Part shown: positions 35,155-47,523 of the stretch, piece by piece
Position numbering within the stretch: the stretch's first letter is position 1
How the letters are laid out: each line of letters opens with the position of its first letter
Source of the DNA: Adiantum capillus-veneris
Lineage: Eukaryota; Streptophyta; Polypodiopsida; Polypodiales; Pteridaceae
Direction of reading: 5' to 3'
NCBI GenBank assembly: GCA_014529385.2
Contig: CM043971.1
Location: 61,226,209 to 61,290,208, forward strand
Length of the DNA stretch: 64,000 bases
Notes under the pieces: generated by a model
Databases searched by the model: none
Told to the model about the DNA's origin: nothing
Seen by the model: the letters and a program-made list of their open reading frames with translations, nothing else
Translations under genes and position numbers: made by a program

Positions 35155-35225
35155 TTTCCAGCATGCCAAAATCTGACCAATTCCCAGCATGCCAAAATCT
35201 GACCAATTCCCAGCATGCCAAACCT
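35155..35225. repeat. 28-bp tandem repeat, 2.5 copies
   Basis: CAGCATGCCAAAATCTGACC plus AATTCC repeated, at the start of the gene A intron. Confidence 0.85.
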
Positions 35226-35279
35226 GGTATCATTCTGGTACCAATTCCCACCTCAGTAGTACCCAATTTTAAGCTTTTG

Positions 35280-36440
35280 TAGATTTTAAATAGTACCAAA
35301 CAGATGCATAGTACCATTGTTTGGTAGAAATGCTCCAAAGTAAAGATGCACAATCCCAATTAGGTACATTTTCGTATCTGGAAAGCTATTATTTTGGAAC
35401 TATGGATCCATTTTGTAGCTTTGCAGTATACAAAAAAGTACCCAAATTGGTATTAGGTTTCCAAATTGGTACTATGCAGGGTACAGACATGTACCCACTT
35501 TGGCACTAGGGATCCTGTTTGATACTGTGAATTTAGGCTGGTACTATGCAATGTACAGAATTTGGTACTAGGGATACTGTTTGATACTATGAATTCACGC
35601 TGTTACTATGCAATGTACAGTATTTGGTGCTAGGGATCCTTTTTCGTAGTATGAATTCAAGCTAGTACTATGCAATGTACATGATCTGGTACTAGGGATA
35701 CTTTTTGGTACTATGAATTCAAGCTAGTACTATGCAATGTACAGGATTTGGTACTAGGGATCCTTTTTGGTACTATGAATTCAAGCTAGTACTATGCAAT
35801 GTACAGTATTTCGTACTAATGATCCTTTTGGGTACTATGAATTTAGGCTAGTACCATGCAATGTAGAGAATTTGGTAATGGGGATCATGTTTGGTAATAT
35901 GAATTCAAGCCGGTACCATGCAATGTACATAATTTTGTATTAGGGATCCTGTTTGGTACTAGGTTTGGTACTATGAATTCAGGCTGGTACCATGCAATGT
36001 AAAGAATTTGGTACTAGAGATCCTGCTTAGTACTATGAACTCAGGCTAGTAACATGCAATGTACGAAACTTGGTGGTAGGGATCCTATTTGGTACTCTGA
36101 ATTTAGGCTGGTACCATGCAATGTACAGAATTTGGTAGTCGGGACCCTATTTTGTACTATGGATTCAGTTGGTATTATGCAATGTACATAATTTGGTACT
36201 ATGGACCCTGCATGTCCTATGAATTCAGGATGGTTCTATGCAATGTATAGAAATGTACCCACTTTGGTACTATGAATCGAGTTTGTTATTATCAATCCAG
36301 TTTGGTGCTTTTCTGCACTTAATTTGGTACTATAGCCTGAAATCTGGCAATACAGTGCCAAATTTGGTATTTTAGAATGAGTTGGTGGTTTACATTGTTA
36401 ATTTTGGTATTGTAAACTACTTTGGTGCTTTGCTATTTTA
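35280..36440 (+). repeat. 62-bp GGTACT tandem repeat filling gene A intron
   Basis: About twelve copies of a unit with GGTACTATGAATTCAAGCTA, GTACTATGCAATGTACAG and TTTGGTACTAGGGATCC. Spacing is 62 bp in the best-kept copies (ATGAATTC at 35651, 35713, 35775). GGTACT lies in the sense direction of gene A. Confidence 0.85.
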
Positions 36441-38439
36441 TAGTAATATTTTGAGCTCTAATGTGGATCAAATTTTGTATATATGTGGAGCTTTACAGAA
36501 GATTCAAAAGCATGTATCCTGCGGTGGAGTTGTCACCTAGGTCCTTTGAGACACTCAAGTCATTCTTTGTCCAAAAATTAAAGGGGCGCTATACTTGCTG
36601 TTGTATTTACCATATCCAGATGGTATACTTCAGGGACGCTTTCAATCAAATGCTCCAGAACAAGTTTGGACATCACGCAAAGGAACATCCATGTACATGC
36701 TCCATTTGTGGTACACAGTGTGAAGTAGGTGAGTGTTCTGCAAACCAGGCAGTTTTTCAGCACATAACTATCTTGTTGGATTTCATATTGTGCCCTCGCT
36801 TTAAGGATCATGAATATCATGCACAGAGATTCTTGCTGGGAGAGTGCCCTAGCTGTGGTGTAAGGAAGTTGTCATTTTTCCCAGACGAGATTGCAGCAGA
36901 TAGCAGGGAGGTGATTGTTAAGATATTTAAGGATGTGGGTATTGGATAGGTTAATGCTGAAGGAAACAATAATAAGAGAAAGGAGTTAGTCATGGAAAGG
37001 ATGAAAAGTGAAACTTTCATTCATCTTTTTTCAAATCCTCTGAAAAGCTTTGTCAACCACAACTTTGTTTTTAGGTGGCATGAGGATCTAAAGCCCGATG
37101 GCTGGCCCATGAAGTGTGCGGCTGATGTGGTCAATTTTCTAAATGCGAGGTTTAACACGGCGAGGGAAGGTCGGGGTGCCATCACAAGAAGGGTCTTCTG
37201 GTTGGTTTCATCGAACGATGTGTTGCGTTCTCCACTATGGTACTACAAACCAATTGCAGGGTCTCGCTCATTCCATTGTGTTGATGGCTACTCAACACAT
37301 AATCCATTTGATGTGCGTTTTAGGACGCTGTCTTGCTTTTGTGATCCTTGTGTGCATGGGCAATGGAGGAGATGCAATAATAAACAGAGCACTGAAGAGG
37401 GGAAATATATCTCCATTGAGCCATTGACAGAGTCTATACAAGTAGGTAGTGATGAGGACGAGGATGATAAGGAGAACTACAATGATATTCTTTCCTCCCA
37501 AGTGAGTGTGGATTTAACCATGCCTATGTATAAAGGAGACCCTAAGGTGCTGAGCCAATTACTGTCCATTGGGGATAACTTTGCAGTGAAAGCAGCCAAG
37601 GAGAAAGAGGACTTCTACCTTCTAAAGTGCACCAAAACCATGTACCGAGCCCCAAGAGTACTGAAGGACCTTTGGCATAACAAGATTGTAAGGGTGGAAT
37701 TCTAGTTGAGTCTTTGTACTATGTCCTAGTTGAGGGAAAAGTTGATACTTATACCCTATTGAATGAGAAACCACCGGTCATGATCTACTCCCATCTTGTT
37801 AGAGCCATAGGGTTCCCCATGGAGGTCAAAACGGGCCTGCATAACCATTTTAAACTATCCTCAGAGATATATGAAAATATCTACAACAGTATATCATATG
37901 ACGAAGGGAGTGACCACGAGGGGAGCCATACAGTGTAAACCCCAACTACAAGTCTAGCCACTGGCAGCAAAACAATTGTAATTCTCTTGAATCGAATCTT
38001 ACTTGTGATCAATAGTGTGTACTTGCTAATTTGTTTTCAGCTAACTCTTGTAGTACCAAATTTGATAGCCAGACTGCCTAATCCTTGTTTGATAGCAGGA
38101 TACTTTAATATGGTTGAAAATATCTTAGGCAGGTGCAAGAATCCGAGTTTAGTTATCAATGGGACAGAAATAAAAGTGGGATGGAGTAATCAATGCTCGT
38201 GGGTTGTTTGTCATTTCTACTGATTCAAGCTTCACATGCAAATAGCAACAGAAAAATTACCAAAGAAGTGGCAAGAAAAAGATCATGTGCAGAAAAATTA
38301 AGTGCATGTGTAAAACTTTTGCAGACGAAGGTTCATGCCCAGCAATAATTTCTTGTTACACGAAAATGCCAGTCTTTTACAAAATATTTTACACATCAGG
38401 GGGGTCAAACCGGTACGAGTTCCCTTCCAAAGATACAAA

Positions 38440-40074
38440 TTAGACAGCAACATACAAGGAGATGTCGTCCTCTACATCAAACAGAGGTGTGCGCCGGCTA
38501 TAAGCGGTGGGGAACTTCTCATCTAGCCATCCTATGATCCATGGCAGAATGACATCCATGAGATACTTCGGCTTGTTCGGGTCGTAATAGTTTCGCTCAT
38601 ATGTCTGAATGCAGCAGCACGACTCATAATCGTTCTTCAATGATTTGTATCTTGTGGCGTCCACAAGGAGCGTGCGGGCTTCATTAAATTGAGTATGCTT
38701 ACGCCGAACTGTTCGCAGGAGCTTCAGGAAAATGGGCTTGTCGCCGAACTGCCCCAAAAGGCCTGCCACATCCTTCCTAGAGGAAGCCCATTTTTCACAA
38801 TGGGACTGGTCAAAAATATCTGTGTCAAGTAAACTAAGTTGTTAGAGCAGGTATACAGTTCAGAGTACCAAAGTCTGAAAAACAGCAACAACAAGTTGTG
38901 TACATAACAACACCAAAGTACCAAAGGACTTAATCACCAAAGTCTGAAAAACAGCAAGTTCTGTACATAACAGTACCAAAGTACCAAAGGACTTAAATCA
39001 CCAAAAAAAGAAATCTGTACATATCAATACCAATGTACCAAAGGACTTAAATCACCACAGTCTGAAAAACATCAAGTTCTGTACATAACAGTACCAAAGT
39101 ACCAAAGGACTTAAATCACCAAAAAAAGAAAAACAGCAAGTTTTGTACATAACAGTACCAAAGTACCAAAGTAAGATGTGCAAATAGTACCAGGTTGTAT
39201 GGACAGTATCAAGTTGTGCAAACAGTACCAAAAGTACCAAATGTACCAAAGGACTAAAATGAATAAAAATAACCAAAAAGAACCAAAAGAAACAAATAGT
39301 ACCCAATTGTGAAAACATTACCAAATTGTGCTAACATTACCAAATTGTGCTAACATTACCAAAATTGTGTGGACAGTATCAATTTGTACAAACAGTACCA
39401 AATCCTATACACGATAGTACCAAATAGTACAAAAAGAACCAATAGTACCAGAATATGTACAAATCAGTAGCAAAGGTAGATACAGTACCAAAATTAGCCA
39501 AACCAGTTTGGAAGTTAAGGGATTCATACCTAAAAAGAGACTTTGCATCTTCACATCAACTTAGGGAAGCAAGCATGCAGTATGGTCATCAGATTGTTTC
39601 TTTGGCTGGCAAGACCAAAGAATCACGTAGCATCGCCTCCTCATGCTAAGGATGATATCCTCCGCATGAGGTCTGACCATGCAGTATTTGAGTTGGGAGA
39701 ACTGCACGCATTGGGGCCTACATCCCTCTAGAAATGGGATTTTCCACAAATCTTCGGGTTCTTCATGACAATCCTTCAACTAGTGCTCACCTTCACGTCC
39801 AGCGGCATTGATGTATCCGGTCGATTTTCATTCCGCCACCACCTGTCCCTCATTGAAGTACCACGAAGCAAAATGAGTAAAGGAACACCCAGCCTTTTGG
39901 CAATAGAAAGTGTGGACATTTAGCACCATTAAAGGTTACCAATTGTTGACAGCATGACATAACAAGGAACGGACACATTAACATCTGACTGACATGACAC
40001 CAAAAATTGACAAATGCAAAATGGGATCGTATTTCATGATAAGCCAGAAGCAAGTACAAAATATTGTTAAATAG
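38440..40074 (-). pseudogene. 3' exons downstream of, or belonging to, gene B
   Basis: Three minus-strand exon-like blocks join with GT-AG ends. 39893-39791: CSFTHFASWYFNEGQ, a stop, then STGYINAAGRE. 39701-39530: SQLKYCMVRPHAEDIILSMR, ending VDVKMQSLFL after a TAA. 38819-38440: IFDQSHCEKWASSRKDVAGL, RRKHTQFNEARTLLVDATRY, YESCCCIQTYERNYY and a Trp-rich end. The intron 39529-38820 is full of GGTAC repeats in the sense direction, as in gene B. They lie after a gene B stop at 40077-40075, so they are either a second gene or further gene B exons reached by skipping that stop. I recognise no family. They converge on gene A. Confidence 0.5.
38825..39520 (-). repeat. GGTAC-rich intron repeat
   Basis: Minus-strand sense reads TTTGGTACTTTGGTACTGTT and variants, with roughly 15 GGTAC/GTAC sites in irregular tandem order. 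Confidence 0.8.
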
Positions 40075-43000
40075 CTAATTCTTGGAGGTTCGCGGCTTGA
40101 GACCACAACCTTTGGGACGCTTTTTACATTTCATAAGGAAGAGTTCGGAGAGTGTGGCACAGTCAATGCGATAACCTGTTTCTAAAGTTGTCTCCTACCC
40201 CGCACCTTCGGCCTCCTCCATGGCTTTCGTCTCCTCCGCAAAATAAGCTGCCTCCTCTGTTCCATACTCTTTCGTAGCCTCCTTCGCACCCTCGGTAGTT
40301 TCCGACTCCTTTGCATTGTCAGCAAGTTCCGCCTCACTCTTTGCCTGCTGCCTCATCTTTCTGCCTGCCTTCTCCTCTACATACTTTGGAGTTGCATCCA
40401 AACACTCGGCCGCCCGCCGAGTGAACTTTCACTACCACCTCCTCATTAGCCTGAATTTCTGCGTTGTTCTTCTTGCCTAGCTCTATCTCTATGTCATCAA
40501 CTTCCTCAATTAGTTCGCTTTCCTGGTTATCCTTGTCCTGCACTTCAGTTTTTAGTTTAGCTTCTGCCATACCAGAGCCCACATCAGCCTCAGACCCTTT
40601 CCCTTCCACTGTGTTGGCATTAAGGCCTTGCTAGCTTTCCTGCGCTTCGGCTTTAGTGTTATCTTCCTGCAAACTGGATTCTAGAGCAGGCTCACCCTTT
40701 TTGCCTTCCATCGTGTTGGCACCAATGTCATGCAGTACTTCATGCACTGACTTATAAGGATCTTCCTGGAACATGTGACTGGCATCTGACTTGCCGTATC
40801 CAGGAAGATCCTTCCAATCCTCAAGGGTGTTGGTGTTTTCATGGGTGTCTGCACCAAAAGATCCTCTCCCTACATATACACAAAGATGAAAGAGAAGATT
40901 AGATCATAAATTCAACTCATATTATAAGCATGTAGTGTCCAAGACAAACACCCCACTTACTCTTCAATAATGACCTCCCTGAAATCCAGGCCTTTTCCTC
41001 CGAAGGGATTGCAGTGTTGTAGAGTGCCTTCATGCACGTATCTTCCATTCTCAATACACCTGCAAAACACAGTGGATGGTACTGATGCCTGCAGGGAAGC
41101 ATGAGCCTCCAAAGCCTCCCCACAGGCAACACAAGAACCAAACACATGTATTGTGTTTTCAGGGTCCACAACATGAGGCCTTGGAGTCAACGTGTGAGTC
41201 ATCCCTCTGTTCACATCAACAGAGAGCTTTCTTACAAATTCGTACTGGTCTTGGGTTTCTAGGGACTCGTTGTAGAGCGTGGCATACTCTCTCTACAAAA
41301 CAGAATGCTCTCGTAATTTACTTACCAAAACAACCAAGATGCATGGAAGAACACATGCAATAGAAAAAAATTATTGAAAGAGTACCAAAATAGAACAAAA
41401 CAGTACCCAACAGGCACCAAAACAGTACCAAAATTGATTGCTAGCAAGGAATAACACATGCAGTACCAAAATATTATTGCAACAGTTACAAAATAGAACC
41501 AAGACCGTACCAAATCAAACAATTAGCAAAGAAAACATTATTAGAAGAAAATACCAATGTAGTATCCAGGTACTAGAAATACCAAAAGAACCAAAAGTAC
41601 CTAAAGTACCAAAAGTTTCAACAGTACTAGAGCAATTTCAAGCACCAAAAGTACCCAAGTCATACTCAACACTACAGTATAAGACAATAACTAGAAAGTA
41701 CCAAAATAAGTAATCAGACTACCCAAAGAGCAGATAAATACCCAGAGTACCAAGGATTGTGCCACATAGCACCCAAGGCAAATTTGTAAACTATATGAGT
41801 ACCAAAATTCTCAAGGCAGTGCCAAAATGGTCAAAGAGAGAACCAAATAAAATAAATAAGCACAAAAGGTTATAAGGAAAGTACCAAAAGTACCTAAATG
41901 TTTCAACAATACCAAATCAGTATCAAGCACCAAAAGTACCCAAGTCATACTCACCATTACAGTATAAGACTATAACTAGAAAGTACCAAAATAAGTAATC
42001 AGACTACCCAATGAAGAGATAGCACCCATAGTACCAAAGATTGTGCCACATAGCACCCAAGGCAAATCTGTAGACTATATGAGTACCAAAATTTCTCCAG
42101 GCAGTACCAAAATGGTCAAAGAGAGAACCAAATAAAATAAAGAAGCACAAAAGGTTACAAGGGAAGTACCAAAAGTACCAAAATAGGTTGAAGTACCAAA
42201 TGTTTCAAGAGTACCAAAGCAGTATAAAGCACCAAAAGTACCCAAGTCAAACTCAACATTACAGTATAATACTGTAACTAGAAAGTTCCAAGATAAGTAA
42301 TAAGAGTACCCAATGAACAGAAAAGCACCCAGAGTACCAAAGATTGTGCCACATATCACCCAAGACAATATCTGTAAACTATAGGAGTACTAAAAATTCT
42401 CAAGCCAATACCAGAATGATCGAAGAGAGAACTAATTAAAATAACAAAGCACAAAAAGGTTACAAGGGAAGTATGAACATAGCAGTTAGTGTTCGATTCA
42501 ATACCCAAATCAGTTTAAAAAGTACCAAAACAGTCCAAAAATAAGCAAACCACTTTTTTAAAAAAACTGGAAAGTACCAAGACATTTAAAGAAGATACCA
42601 AAGCACTAAGTAGCATGTACCATAGCAGTCCCAAAATAGAATTAAAAAAGACCAAATGATCAAAAAAGCACCAAAAGTACCATGGATTGTGCCATTATAG
42701 AATCCAAAACAAAACAAATAGTATAGTGTAAGACTCAGAAATTAGAAACAAGGAAGTACCAATATAGTACTAAGTAGTTCAAATGAGTACCAAATGAAAT
42801 GAAGCAGCAACATATAAGTACTAAGGAAAGTTCCAGCACTGCCCTTAGTGTTAAATAACAGTACCAAAACAATTAGAGAGAGTACCAAACTAGTCCAAGA
42901 TAGTACTAAAACCCATAAAAATGTCAGCAAATAAACTAGTCAAGAAGTGAAACATGCCAAATCACCAAACCTTCTGCAGAATAAAAAATTTCAACAGTCG

Positions 43001-44665
43001 TACACAATGCAATAAGCCTGAAATACAATACCTCCTGCTGTTCAACCTCAGCTTGGAGCTTCTTGATATTTTTGGAAACCCCATGCCATCGTAACAAGCG
43101 CCGACTTGCTCCCAGCTCAGTCTCCACCTCTCTGATCTCTTCATCAGGAATAGGTATTTGCTACCGCAGCACACCGATGCGTGCCTCTAGGGTATCAATA
43201 TCCTCCATCAAACTTTTCACCACGCCCTCTTTACCCTCATATACTAGTAGCTGGTCCTTGTTTTCTTGAATAGAGACCTTCAGGTCTGTTAGTTTTGATG
43301 ACCCTGGATGTGACACTTGCTTTTGGAGTCTTTGGAGCAATGCCTCTAAGTCAGGTAGGTAGTCAGCCATTGCCCCTCTAACACCTTGCTCTGGTTCTGT
43401 GCAGATGTTGCTGCCACTTTGAGTCATGCGGGCCTTCTTAACTGACTGCGGGACAGTTCCAGGGGAGGAAGAATTTTGCTTCCTCCATGTCTCAACTTTA
43501 CGGTCAAGACCGCCAATCCTAAATGATATCATTTTCCACACTCCTTCCCCAAAATGGGCCCATGCTATTCTATGCCCTGTTGGGTCTTTTCTCGCTACAT
43601 CACATTTCTTGAACGCATTTCTCAAATTTGGTGGTCAGTTCACCGCATGAAGGGGGTCCTTGATAAACTTTGGAGAATAGAAATCTGCAGTCACCCACCA
43701 GATGTGGCTGCAAATGATTTAAATAAATTTTGCTGCTCTTTTGGAACTTGTACTTGAAAACAGATAACCACTTCTCGGATGGCAAGTCCTCATCAGTCAG
43801 GTCCTTAGGGAGTTTGCCTTCTAGACTAAGGCCATACTCCTCATGCAAGTCCTCTGCTATATAACAGAACCTAGTTTTTTGAGGGTACTCCTCCATTTTA
43901 TTCTTACCTGAAATGTCAAACAAATCAGAAATTATTGTGAAACAAATCCAAAGTACCACATTTGTTACTGTACATTTAATAACTAATAACTAATGTGTTT
44001 ACAATATGATTTATCCATACTCTATTTCCACGAAACTTCAACAATAGTCTGCAATAACTTCAGTTTTAATCCTTAGCATATGATATACAAAGCTCTAACA
44101 TAAAGAAGGGAAACTATAGAATCATGTACATTGTCTCAACTAAACCTTTCTATCCACAAACATTGAAGCTCCACAACCACTTTTCTACAATATCCTAGAA
44201 AAATACACTTATTACTATAGAGCAAGCTGGATAATTAGCATGGTCCAAGTCAATTTTCTAATTTTTCTCTCATATGCATATGGATTACAAATGCGATGCT
44301 CCAAGGTATCAAATTTTACACTGAACATTTAAATTCAAAATTTTACACCATCTAATTAACACAAGCCTGAATCCAATGAATAGCTTACCACGTCTTGACT
44401 TGTTGGTAGATTTTGATTCATCCTCATCGACACGGTGTGAGGTCTATTCAGAGTCGATTTCAGAAGCCTTGAACTGTTTTTCACTAGACCTTGTATTGGG
44501 ACTTCTTTTGTTCTCCAGCTCTGTTTGTTGAGAGGCGGGGGTGGAAGAACCTTTGTTGTTGCTTCTTCCATGGGTGGGCATTCCCTCCTTGGCCTTCCCT
44601 TTCTGTTTGCATGTTGAATGTGACGCTCTGCTGGAAGCAGCTCCCTTGGCCTTTGGGGTTCTCAT
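40075..44665 (-). pseudogene. Transposon gene B, copy 1: coiled-coil and RING-like zinc protein
   Basis: Exons on the minus strand: 44665-44389, 43907-43032, 41292-40961 and 40869-40075. All four match the second copy at 60179-63967 in order and in intron phase. Exon 1 is Lys/Ser-rich. Exon 2 has KNKMEEYPQKTRFCYIAEDL, PSEKWLSVFKYKFQKSSKIY, CRFLFSKVYQGPPSCGELTT, then a coiled coil. Exon 3 carries SCVACGEAL and CRHQYHPLCF, a C-x2-C...C-x-H-x2-H-x2-C zinc pattern like RING or PHD fingers. Exon 4 is highly acidic (EVDDIEIELGKKNNAEIQ) and ends with a basic CKKRPKGCGLKPR. Lesions: TAG at 44446-44444 and 43163-43161, a TAG in exon 4 near 40633, and frameshifts near 43615, 41110 and 40400. The role is unknown; a RING-like finger would fit protein-protein or ubiquitin functions. 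Confidence 0.65.
41300..43025 (-). repeat. GGTAC-rich intron with a ~290-bp tandem unit
   Basis: The second intron of gene B. In the sense strand GGTACTTTTGGTAC words recur throughout, and a unit of 285-302 bp is repeated three times (landmark CAAGTCATACTCA at about 41656, 41941 and 42243). Confidence 0.85.
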
Positions 44666-44960
44666 GGTGGGAGAACTCACACGATAGCAGCTCTGCTACA
44701 ATGCTTAGAGAGAGAGAGAGAGAGAGCATCTCTGCTACGAGTCTGAGGCGGGAGAGAGAGAGCCTAAGCGCTGGCAAAAAGCGCTCAATTCAAACGGACG
44801 TAGTTCAGACCACTCTCACACGGGCTGGCCCATTGTGAAACTGCGCAACTTGTATTTTTGAGATACAATTATAGCTAAAAAATACAAATTCCAAAACTTT
44901 TGGGCCTCAAAACTTTCCCTCCAAAGGACCAAACAGGTGGAAAAAAAATTGGCCCTTCTA

Positions 44961-44987
44961 TTGTACCACCATCCTTTGCTTTCAGCC
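44961..44987 (-). repeat. Right terminal inverted repeat
   Basis: Reads GGCTGAAAGCAAAGGATGGT then GGTACAA on the minus strand; followed by AAGT at 44988-44991. Confidence 0.9.
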
Positions 44988-46320
44988 AAGTGCTCGTTTT
45001 AATAATAGATAGATTACCAAGTCTTTATCTTTCATGTTTTTCTTGAATTTAAAGTCACACGATCACAAAAAAATCTTTTGTATATTTTTTGCATGTAGTA
45101 TCCTATGGCCGTAAGGCCATAGGGTGGTTTTTGTATGTACCACTATATGGAGCTAAGGCCACATAGCATTTATGGATTAATTTATACATGAAAAGAACTA
45201 ATCTATAGCCTTTGGACCATATGATATAGTTTAGTGAAACAACTCCTTTGCGTATTTACTTAGCATTATGTAGATCCTAATGACAAAGGATGCCTTCTAT
45301 GTTTGTTGGAGCCTTATTTCCCTAAGACCATAGGTTGGCTAAGGATCCCATCAAGAGAATAACATAATGTATATGAAAAATATCCAATGGCACCAAGGAT
45401 AATGGTGGACTAATTGTCCTTTTAGAGAATCCATGTTGACACCCTTTGGTTGTGGAAACATAGACGGTACCTGTATATGATTTTTATGACCATATCATAC
45501 ATTGTTTTGAACCTTACATATTGTAGCTTTATTTTCATGTATTTGTTTATTAGAACCCTAAGGACCAAGGGCCATAAGAACCCTAACATGCTTTGTTTTT
45601 AGCCTAACATATTTTAGCTTTATTTTTATGTATTGGTATATTAGAACCCTAAGGACCAAGGGCTATAAGGGTTCATAATAGCATAGATCATAGTTAGACA
45701 ACCCTATTGACTTATGGCCATAGGGTGACAAAGGTTTCCTTTAACATATTAAAGTGCTACAAATGAAGAATACTCAATGGCCCAAAGGCCATCGGTGACC
45801 AAACTATATTTGTAGACAATCTATATCGGGACTCTATGGCCAAGGGCAATAGGGTACCCATTGTATGGTTTTATGGCCATAACATGGTAATCTTTGAGCA
45901 TAGTTGCCCGTAGTGGTACATAGATCGTATTTATCTTTGCTTCTTAATTGTCACTTGGACCATCACACAAGACACCCAAAGAAGCTAAAAACATGTGATG
46001 CTACTAACACACATCTTGAAGACTACAAAAAGAGCTAAACTATGCTATCCTTATGGCCTCAAAACCATAGGGTTCTTTGCAAGCGTATACTATAGAAGGA
46101 ATTTGAAATTGAACAATAACCTATGTACTTATGAAAACAAAAGGGTACAAATAATACTAACAATAGTTTTTAAAGCGCAAAGGGGAGATTGAAAAGAGAA
46201 TCAACAATAGCTTTGTAAGTGCTCATTTTAAACAATAGATAGACCGCTAAGTCTTCATCTTCATGTTTTTCTTGAATATAAAGTCGCATGATCTCACAAA
46301 AAATTCTTTTGTATATTATT
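44988..46320. repeat. CCATAGG-family units flanking the transposon
   Basis: 44988-45085 is the displaced end of the unit cut at 33847. From 45085 a second complete unit runs to about 46320 and contains the unoccupied insertion site. So the target was a tandem duplicate of about 1.15 kb. Confidence 0.8.
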
Positions 46321-47520
46321 AAATATGGTAACACATTTACTTTTCTCAATTTTCTCAATAAACACTTGTGTAAATTTGGTTGTCTGTTGACAAAATCCTC
46401 AAAAGTATTGGATGCTATAAGTTTTACAGAATTGAAAGGGTGGCACATCTTTAATATGTTAGAAAAGCATCCTCAAGAAACTAATCAAGGTCACAAAATT
46501 AAAAAGGAACCTTTTTAAAATTTCAAACGCATCCACAAAGTTCATTGATAGTTTTAAGCTTTGCACTTCACTGCATTTGCTTGTTTTAGATCTAACCACT
46601 AAATATACAATCCAATTTACAAACTTGAATAATTTTCATACGTTATACAACCATTGCTTTGTAATACACCTTGACACAATGTTCTAATTGCTGTGAGACA
46701 AGCTAAAATACTATACTAGTCCTAGCTTCCCTCTATTAAAATAAATTCAAGATATCCATTTTAATTTTATACATGATTTAGAAGAAAAACAAAACCATAG
46801 TTCTAACCAAGATACTCACACTTTCTTTCTTTGCATAAAACCCTATTGCAATTGAAGAATTAGATCTTTACATAAACCAACAAACAAGTGTTTTGTAAAC
46901 CATGTGTGCTTTGATATTTGATGTCCGCTATTTAGGCAAGTATTTGACAAATCTAACAAATGTTGAAGATACATTTAATATAGCTATTTGTGATACAAAG
47001 ATAATTATTTGAAATGCGTACACCATTAATTCATAATAAAATAATTTACACTCAACCTAAAATATGATTTAAGATGACTATAAATTAGCTATTCACACTC
47101 TCATCCTGTAATTTGCAGCCATAAAACCTTTATGGCCTTTTAAGCTCATTTTATTCTCACAAGAATATTAAAACCTTAATGACAAGCTAGGGAATCTATG
47201 TCCCTATTGTATATAACCCCTATGATTCCAAGGCAATAAGTTGACATATCTTCTTCGATAAGTTTGGTCTAGAATCAACACACTATGACCCTAAGATCTT
47301 TAACAAGATAGTTGGGCCAAAGGATTTTCTTTTTGAGACTTTGAAATAGTTTTTAGGTGAGCTAGAATAACCACCCTATGGCCTGAAGGCCATAGGATGT
47401 CATGTGATATGGTATAAGGTGTCTTCATAGAGAGCCAAGTGATTTGCACCCTTTGGCCCTATGGTTGTAGGGTATCCCAAATGGTCATGTGCCCTTCAAG
47501 AGAGTCTATATGTATGTCAT
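46321..47520. other. AT-rich sequence without genes
   Basis: Very AT-rich, with isolated CCATAGG repeat words at 47380-47475. The ORF at 46170-46448 (-) has no known motif. Confidence 0.5.
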
Positions 47521-47523
47521 CAC

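Larger units (their letters stand above)
34240..37938 (+). pseudogene. Transposon gene A: transposase-like protein, decayed
   Basis: Exon 1 is 34240 (ATG in CAGCCATGG) to 35037, closed by a CAG|GTAATATG donor. It contains one in-frame TGA (34819-34821), probably from CGA. A 1.4-kb repeat-filled intron follows. The next coding block starts near 36461-36495 and runs to 37705, with an in-frame TAG at 36947-36949. A frameshift near 37700 leads into a last block ending at 37938. Motifs: LYRRFKSMYPAVELSPRSF, RYTCCCIYH, HPCTCSICGTQCEVGEC, GECPSCG, FVNHNFVFRWHED, DGWPMKCAADVVNFL and TLSCFCDPCVHG. The Cys/His clusters suggest zinc binding. From memory the CxCxxH and SCFCxxC layout recalls uncharacterised transposase-like proteins abundant in animals. 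It is the best candidate for the element's transposase, by elimination and by position next to a TIR. Confidence 0.6.
33848..44987. mobile_element. 11.14-kb TIR DNA transposon with two convergent genes
   Basis: The left end GGCTCAAAGCAAGGGATGGT (then GGTACAA) and the right end read inward, GGCTGAAAGCAAAGGATGGT (then GGTACAA), agree at 25 of 27 positions. The flanks carry AAGT on both sides (33844-33847, 44988-44991). A paralogous unoccupied site at about 46216-46226 (TTTGTAAGTGCTCATTT) confirms the insertion point and one copy of AAGT; a 5-bp duplication AAGTG cannot be excluded. Gene A runs inward from the left end and gene B inward from the right end, and they meet at 37938/38440, so the genes fill the element. 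The TIR sequence and 4-bp target do not match a superfamily I can name. Both genes carry nonsense codons, so this copy is probably inactive. Confidence 0.85.
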
